Source: Peltaster fructicola
Lineage: Eukaryota; Ascomycota; Dothideomycetes
Assembly: GCA_001592805.2 (NCBI GenBank)
Contig: CP051140.1
Span: 931,501 to 995,500, forward strand
Length of the DNA stretch: 64,000 bases
Reading direction: 5' to 3'
Positions 58,044-64,000 of this stretch are shown one piece after another. Numbering within the stretch: position 1 is the first letter of the stretch; each line of letters starts with the position of its first letter. The notes beneath the pieces are model-generated. The model had not been told where the DNA came from. It was given only the letters and a program-made list of their open reading frames with translations, and searched no databases. The translations under genes and the position numbers were made by a program.

Positions 58044-58411
58044 GAACATCTCAGTCGTGTGTGTATTTTGTTTTTCCTTGTTTTATGTAGCATGGTGTTG
58101 GGCGGTTATGGATCCTTTTATTGTAAAGCAATGGGCAGTTGTCCACCTCATCTTAGCATCATCCTATTGTTTGCGACAGACAGAAGGTGGATTTCAAGGA
58201 CTGCAGAGCGTTAGGCATTGTTGGCATCATGCTGCCTATCAAACCAGCTTTGCGCCAGAATATGGTGGGTCAGTATACTGCAAACCTCAGACCACTCTGC
58301 TCGCAATATCTTGCTCAGTGGCACTTTTTGTAATGAGAAATGTACTGTATCTGAGCGAGCGATTGTACATCATGTACTCGAGTTATGTTTTGATGCAGCA
58401 TATCCAATGTG
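58044..58411. other. Convergent 3' region, RIM15 and the next minus-strand gene
   Basis: About 370 bp; T-rich just after the RIM15 stop (58065-58090), as in a 3' untranslated region. No gene seen. Confidence 0.4.
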
Positions 58412-59740
58412 TCAATCAGATGGACCTCGCATCTGAACAATGACTTTACCATCTGCGTCTATCCACTGCAGCCCAAGTTTGCGAACCTTGCTTTGACTCG
58501 CTACATAGAGCAGCAGATAGATGTGTTTGGCGATCTCTCCCCAGCAGTGGGTCAGTACAACATCGCCGTCCTCGCTGTCCTCGTCGTCGATGGTCCAGAC
58601 ACACCAGACACCCCATCCCGCTCGCCCAACGCCCACAAAGTCGCTCATGAAAGCCCAGAAGCGCTCCCGTAGTGCTACAGGCCAGCTACGGTTGCAGAAG
58701 CGCCAGTGGCCCCGTTCCAAGGGACGAAGTTCACGCTTGATCTCGGTAGGGTGATATAGTCCTGATGTTCGTGGATCGTCAACTAGCTCACGAAGCTGTC
58801 GAGTCACATGTGTCTGGAAATGATCGACAGAGACCCTTGGGGAGGGAGGATGTATCGTCTTCACATCGTGCATCTTGTCACGAGTAGCTCGGATTGATTC
58901 CCCAATGGCTTTTTGACGGTCGGTAGCACCAGAAGACAGGACTCTGCTCACCCGAGTGGGATTATGCAAAATCGATGGAGTGTTGGTCTCGCTGACAGTG
59001 GATGCGTCCTCTGGCGCTGCTGCTTGTGGTCCCGGATCGCTGACCGAACGCTGCAGGCTCGGGTCACTTCTCGTCCTATCGGAAGTGATATCGCTGAGGG
59101 AATAGGTTGTTGGCAACTGCGACGTTGAGCTCCTCTCAGTACGGTGTTGAATAGGCGTCACAGCTGCAGTATCTTGTGATAGATGCTGGTTCAGAATGTG
59201 GACGGGATCACTTGGTAGCACGTTGGTCACCGTCACTTGCCGCGTTAGAGTATCCTCGACTCCAAGTCGTCGTCTCTTTGCTTGACGATGAATCACCGGT
59301 GTCTTCAGATGTGATGAATTGCTCTCGTGGGCGTCATCTGACAGGCTTTCGACGCCCTTGGCAGTCTCTATGGGCTCGGAAGAAGATCTCGAGATAGCTT
59401 GATGTGCACGCTTCTGTGATCGTTCTAGCGGAGCTGGTATTGAGAACAGCTGACTATCAAGTGCTGTGATGGCAAGCTGCGTATCTCTGAGATAGGCAGA
59501 TTGCCGATCAGTATCGCTGTTCTCGCCATCGATTCGACTTTGCTGGCGCTCACCTCCCGCAGTCGTGATCTGATCTTGCTCGTCTGATGCGGTGGCAAGA
59601 TGTTCGATGTCATCACGCTTCAAGTGCGTGACATTCGCAGGGCGAAAGTCCAGGTATGCTGCTGCCTGCGCCGCATATGCTCGATCTGCATCTTCTGTCG
59701 TGCTCGCGCCGATATGTATACGGAGATCAAGCCTGTTCAT
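58412..59740 (-). CDS. Hypothetical protein with a conserved-looking C-terminal domain
   Basis: Single exon, 442 residues; function not recognised. Residues 1-280 are polar and disordered, with a basic cluster (HRQAKRRRLG) that could be a nuclear localisation signal. The C-terminal ~130 residues look folded: HVTRQLRELVDDPRTSGLYH, RPLERGHWRFCNRSWP, RFWAFMSDFVGVGRAGWGVW, VLTHCWGEIAKHIYLLLYV. The tryptophan/cysteine/histidine content suggests a structured domain, perhaps the family's defining part, though I cannot name it. It runs convergent to RIM15 and divergent from the transporter. Confidence 0.7.
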   Translation of the reverse strand: MNRLDLRIHIGASTTEDADRAYAAQAAAYLDFRPANVTHLKRDDIEHLATASDEQDQITTAGGERQQSRIDGENSDTDRQSAYLRDTQLAITALDSQLFSIPAPLERSQKRAHQAISRSSSEPIETAKGVESLSDDAHESNSSHLKTPVIHRQAKRRRLGVEDTLTRQVTVTNVLPSDPVHILNQHLSQDTAAVTPIQHRTERSSTSQLPTTYSLSDITSDRTRSDPSLQRSVSDPGPQAAAPEDASTVSETNTPSILHNPTRVSRVLSSGATDRQKAIGESIRATRDKMHDVKTIHPPSPRVSVDHFQTHVTRQLRELVDDPRTSGLYHPTEIKRELRPLERGHWRFCNRSWPVALRERFWAFMSDFVGVGRAGWGVWCVWTIDDEDSEDGDVVLTHCWGEIAKHIYLLLYVASQSKVRKLGLQWIDADGKVIVQMRGPSD

Positions 59741-60510
59741 GGATGGTGCGGTCTGGAATGCCTGTCTTTGCCTGCCATGATAGTGGTACTAAACATTAAG
59801 AGAGCAGCATTCACTATTAGTGACTGCTGTAGCTCGTAAGCCTATTCACTGCTCATCTGGTGGTCCTGGGGATCCTGGTGATTGTGTGGTTTGGTCTCCT
59901 AAGTGAATGCGCTGCATCATGTCGAGTCCTGACGTCCGTGCGCGACACCTCCTCATGCCTCAATCGCGTCACCTCTCTCTTCTTCAATCCTTCATCAAAG
60001 CCTACCTGATCTTGTCTTCCACACTGTCGAAGATCCGCCTAACCTTCAAGGCACTTATGCGGCCTGGATACCCGCGCAATTTCCGTTTGTGGATGCTCCG
60101 ATGCACAGGATGTCAGACAGACATGCCGATCCTGCCATTCGAGCAATTTCAAGGTCTCCATCTGAGCTTTGATAACAGGCAACAGCACAGTATGTGCATA
60201 GCAGCATGCATAGACTTTGTATCCCTGCGAATAGCGAATCAGCCAAGGTGTCGCCATTTATTGCTATCTATGCATTGTCTTGCTGCCTCCACTCTCAGGG
60301 TCTGATCGTCCCGTTTCCATTACAATATAGACGGAGGATGCGAGCTCTGACGTCGGATCACCCGGGCTATCAACGCTGCATCTAATCATTCGGTAACATG
60401 CAGCAAAATGTGGTCGATCTTCGGATGACTGTCTTGTCTCTGATGCCTCTTCTACATTCCCACACTCTCCGTTTCGATGTCGACCTGTGGCTTCCTTACC
60501 AGTTCACAAA
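59741..60510. promoter_or_regulatory. Divergent region upstream of the MFS transporter
   Basis: About 770 bp. No gene recognised; holds the promoters of the flanking genes. Confidence 0.4.
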
Positions 60511-62267
60511 ATGCAGTCTTTTCTTCAATACCGACGTCTGCGGCGAGATGTCGAACGCGATCTGTCACGAGGCCGACGGGTAGCGAGAGGCTCTGCACCT
60601 TCAGTAATCAGCAATGGTCAATCTGAGCACGAAAAGGAGCACGATCAGGAATCTGTAGAGCACGAAAACGATCGAGTGCCAGAGTCGTACCCTACTAGCG
60701 ATATGCCTATGGTGCCTGGTGTCACAATATCACACCTGGACGACGAGGCTGCGAGTATTGTGTTCGTGGTCGGATGGCCAGAGACCGACCTACACAACCC
60801 AAGAGACTGGTCAATGACGAAGAAGTGGACGACCATTGTAACAACATGCATTTTGACTGCGGTGTTGATTATCCCTAGTTCCGTTGATGGAGCAACACAG
60901 GAAGCTTTTAATGCATACTTTGGAGTTAACGCCCTGGCCGGGTCGATGACCACAGGTGAGTGTGATCCGTACAGTCACTGAGGAACAGCTGACAGCAGCA
61001 GGTATCTTTCTCATCGGCATCGGCGTGGGCTCGTTGTTCTCTGGTCCATTCTCAGAAACCTTCGGCCGCAATGCTGTGTACATCAGCACTATGATCGTGG
61101 TCATGCTCTTCATCATGGGCAAAGCATTAGCGCCCAACTACGGTGCAGCAATCACTTTTCGCTTTCTGGCAGCACTATTCGCAGCAGCACCAATGACTGT
61201 CATGGGAGGGACTGTCGGTGACATCTGGACTCCAAATCAGATCGCTTTTGGCTTGCCATTCGCCACTTTTGCTGGCTATGCAGGTCCTATACTCGGCCCT
61301 GTTATCGGTGCCTACACACCACAGATTGGGTTCGCATGGGCTGATTGGATCTCCATGATCTTGATCGGAGCTGCCCTGGTCATGATCCTACTCGGCTTCC
61401 CAGAAACCTACGGTCCGATCTTGTTGCAATGGAGGGCGAAACATCTCCGCGACTTAACAGGAGACTCACGGTATCGTGCTCCTCACGCACACGGCTCGCT
61501 GGGGTCTCGACTGCTGATCAACATATCTCGTGTGTTCACCATGGCCTGGACAGAGCCTATCATCCTCATTTTCAGCTTCTACCTGACGCTGCTGTACTTC
61601 ATCTTGTTCGCTTTCCTCGGCGGATATGAATACATATTCAAGATTCCGTATGGCATCTCGACAAGTCTGACATACATCATCTTTGCTGCCATGATTCCTG
61701 GAGTGGCTGTGGCGATAGCATTGATTCCCTTCATATGGCAGCTTACAAAGAAAGAAGCCGCGAGAGCTCGCGAGAAAGGACAGACAACACCGCCTGAGGT
61801 GGCTCTATACTGGTCGACAGTGGCTGGAGGAGCTGTGTTGATGCCAGTGTCTTTGTTCTGGCTGGGCTGGACATGCTATGTACGCCGACGCTTCATGTTC
61901 AGCTGATGCCTTCTGCTAAACTGTCTCACAGGGCTCAATATCCATCTGGTCGCCTATCGTGGCCTCTGGAGTCTTCGGATATGCCTTGGTATGCATCTTC
62001 ACGACATCCCACATGTATGTCATCTCGGTCTACCAGGACTATGCAGCTTCAGCGCTTGGGTTTATGACCTTTACACGCTACCTAATCTCAGGCGCGCTGA
62101 CACCGGCATCTCTACAAATGTACGAGAGTATAGGACCTCACTGGTCTCTGACACTGGTAGGAGTTATTGCTGCATTGATGGCACCTATACCATACGTGCT
62201 GCACCGATATGGTCCGCAAATTCGAGCAATGAGTAAGAATGTGCAGAACAAGACAGGAGGCTGTTAG
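60511..62267 (+). CDS. Major facilitator transporter, DHA1 drug/polyamine type
   Basis: Three exons, 60511-60955, 60999-61879 and 61932-62267, encode 553 residues. DHA1 carriers are 12-helix proton antiporters exporting drugs, toxins or polyamines at the plasma membrane. After an ~85-residue polar N-terminus comes the family mark NPRDWS, then helix 1, AGIFLIGIGVGSLFSGPFSETFGR with the loop 2-3 motif, RFLAALFAAAPMTVMGGTVGDIW, and helix 5 GPILGPVIGAY. The charged central loop (AKHLRDLTGDSRYRA) separates the halves. The third exon adds the last helices (ISIWSPIVASGVFGYALVC; MTFTRYLISGALTPASLQMY). Introns of 43 and 52 nt. Substrate cannot be inferred; no biosynthetic cluster is nearby. Confidence 0.88.
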
Positions 62268-62820
62268 GTATGAGCCAGTGGGAGGGCTGTAACTTTGATA
62301 GAGTCCGGCGCCAATGTCGACGAGACACTCCTGGAGGACACTCATGGATGAGGTGATGCTGATCTGCATGCTGGCTGGTTCCCAGTGCACTTCCTTGCGG
62401 ACGGATGCAAAGTTGATGCCATGGAGCTGTATAAGGCGCATCGGCCAGAGGGTACGATGCAAGAGATGCAGATATAGGATGCCTTAGGATTGATATGAAA
62501 GAGCATGAACCGTATTGCTTAAGCAAGTGAGGCTTCTGCTCAAGCAAAGTCGAAGTATGGAGGCTGCTCTCTTCCCATGACGCTGAGCGCTGCATGGCCA
62601 ACATACCTAAGCATTGTCTGGCATGCCTATCTGGCCATCTGCGATTCGCATTGAGCCAGTCGGTTCCCAGTCTTCCCTGTGATGTGCGTGAGGCTAAGTC
62701 AAAACCGCATGTGAATTGTGGTGGGGCCATCTCGTCCCCACAGCCAGCGCCAAGAGTTCGGTGAAATTGTGACTTCAAGATCAGACCTTCACAACCGCAG
62801 GCACAAGGCATACAGACAAG
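62268..62820. other. Intergenic, MFS transporter to eIF3d
   Basis: About 550 bp; no gene seen. Holds the eIF3d promoter. Confidence 0.4.
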
Positions 62821-64000
62821 ATGGCGCCAGCATCGCTCCTCGACCTGATTGATGCGCTCCCGCAGACCTCATCATGGGGACCACCGACCACAACAGAGAC
62901 CATGCTGGACGGCATACCGTATCAGCCATTCTCGAAGCACGACAAGCTCACCAAGATGGCAGACTGGACTTCTGAGGGCAAGGACCGCGAACGAGGCGGA
63001 CGTCAACAATACCAGCAGCGATACCGCGACCAGATATACGGCGCTGGAGCCGGTCCAGTAGGCCTGTCGCAAGCCTTCAACATTGAAGGTGGCACAAACG
63101 AAGAGGGCAGCTTCTCACTCGTCGACCGCAGCTCGACCAGCACACGAGGACGTGGTTTCGGCCGTGGGGTAGCGCAGTCTTTAGAGGTGGTCGCGGCGGA
63201 AGAGGTGCAGCAGCACAGCGTGGTGGCGCTCGAGGCACGTTCCAGCGCGTTGGAGGCCGAGGTGGACAACAGCAGCAGTTTGACACAAGAGGTGGCAGAG
63301 GTGGTCGAGGTGGCAGGCGATTTGGCTGGAAGGACTACGACAAGCCACAGCGCAACCGAGAAGCATCTGTGCAGCCCAAGGACACATGGAGACTGCTTGA
63401 AGAGATCGACTTCAACCGTCTATCGAAGCTTAACCTGGATACTGGAGAGGGCGAAGACCTTGACGACTACGGATTCCTCTACACATACGACCGAGCATAC
63501 GACAAGCAGCCTGGCGCTGTGACGTCGGTCAAGAAGCTGAGTGTGCTTGACCGCGCTGCATACAACGTCACCACGACATCCGATCCCGTCATGCAAGAAC
63601 TGGCAGAGAAGGACGAGGCGACAATCTTCGCAACAGACAACATCTTGTCAATGCTGATGTGTGCTCCTCGAAGCGTCTACAGTTGGGATCTGGTCATCAC
63701 GAAGCAAGGTAACAAGATCTTCATCGATAAGCGAGACGGAAGCAGTCTTGATATGGTCACGGTGAACGAGAATGCTGCAGATGCTCCATTGGAGATCAGT
63801 GAAGGCAACAAGGAAGCCATCAACAGCCCAGGCTCGCTCCGTGAGGAAGCAACACACATCAACAATATCTTCCCACTGCAGGTTGTAATCGAGAACGAAG
63901 CCAGCAAGCACGACATGAACAACGAGCACCCATTCTACAATGCAGCTGAGGAGACAGATCCACCTGCATCAAAGGCATACAGATACAGACGCTTTGATTT
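62821..64000 (+). CDS. Translation initiation factor eIF3 subunit d (partial)
   Basis: Begins at 62821 ([16 protein letters not shown]) and runs off the window. eIF3d is part of the eIF3 complex that loads mRNA on the 40S ribosome and in animals can bind the cap. Conserved parts: SSWGPPTT, the [18 protein letters not shown] motif, an RG-rich linker, then [49 protein letters not shown] and [20 protein letters not shown]. The frame changes inside the RG-rich linker at a run of four G at 63166-63169; one more G would join GRGFGRG to [13 protein letters not shown]. No intron explains it. Fission yeast Moe1 is the homologue. Confidence 0.88.

Noticed and set aside
13590-63169. Programmed ribosomal frameshifting as the cause of the frame changes in Tcp11, TAF1 and eIF3d
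   Set aside because: No shared slippery heptamer or downstream structure; the runs differ (GGGG, CCC) and the same kind of slip also appears at splice sites, which points to sequence error.

Overview
This window is nuclear DNA of a filamentous ascomycete fungus (Pezizomycotina, probably Dothideomycetes; the class is inference from overall gene content). Genes are dense on both strands, spacing is short, and most introns are 42-60 nt with GTRNGT donors and CTAAC/CTGAC branch points. The proteins are typical of fungi: Rim15-type PAS kinase, HET domain, TAF1 with DUF3591, Dep1, Nop12, Med18.

Layout. 0-6 kb: tail of an unknown gene, secreted PEBP protein (+), NOP12 (-), DEP1 (+). 6-13 kb: SDR/epimerase (-), ATP1 (-, seven exons), MPO1 (+, tiny exons), F-box-like protein (+). 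13-20 kb: Tcp11/Sok1 protein (-), an acidic protein and MED18 (-), KGD4/YMR31 (+). 20-29 kb: unknown coiled-coil protein (+), NTF2-RRM protein (+), PDX1 (-), broken-looking HET gene (+). 29-36 kb: predicted membrane protein (+), PHO13 phosphatase (-), secreted esterase (-), disordered protein (-), ATP16 (-). 36-46 kb: cytochrome b561 protein (-), TAF1 (-), a MITE with perfect 31-bp inverted ends, TspO/MBR protein (-). 46-64 kb: ARS2/Serrate (+), a small charged protein (+), RIM15 (+, 5.85-kb single exon), unknown protein (-), MFS transporter (+), eIF3d (+, runs off the window).

There is no secondary-metabolite, virulence or viral gene cluster. The window is mostly core genome. Four mitochondrial energy genes occur (ATP1, KGD4, PDX1, ATP16), together with transcription and RNA genes (DEP1, MED18, TAF1, NOP12, NTF2-RRM, ARS2, eIF3d). 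Genes are individually transcribed; several pairs are divergent or convergent.

Two things stand out. First, the MITE at 44.3-44.8 kb. Second, a recurring pattern in which conserved genes (Tcp11, TAF1, eIF3d, ATP16 and others) lose frame by one base, often in a short homopolymer. I read this mainly as base-calling or assembly error rather than biology, but it decides how much weight the odd splice sites and broken genes here deserve. I found no convincing new multi-gene system. All exon coordinates were worked out by hand.
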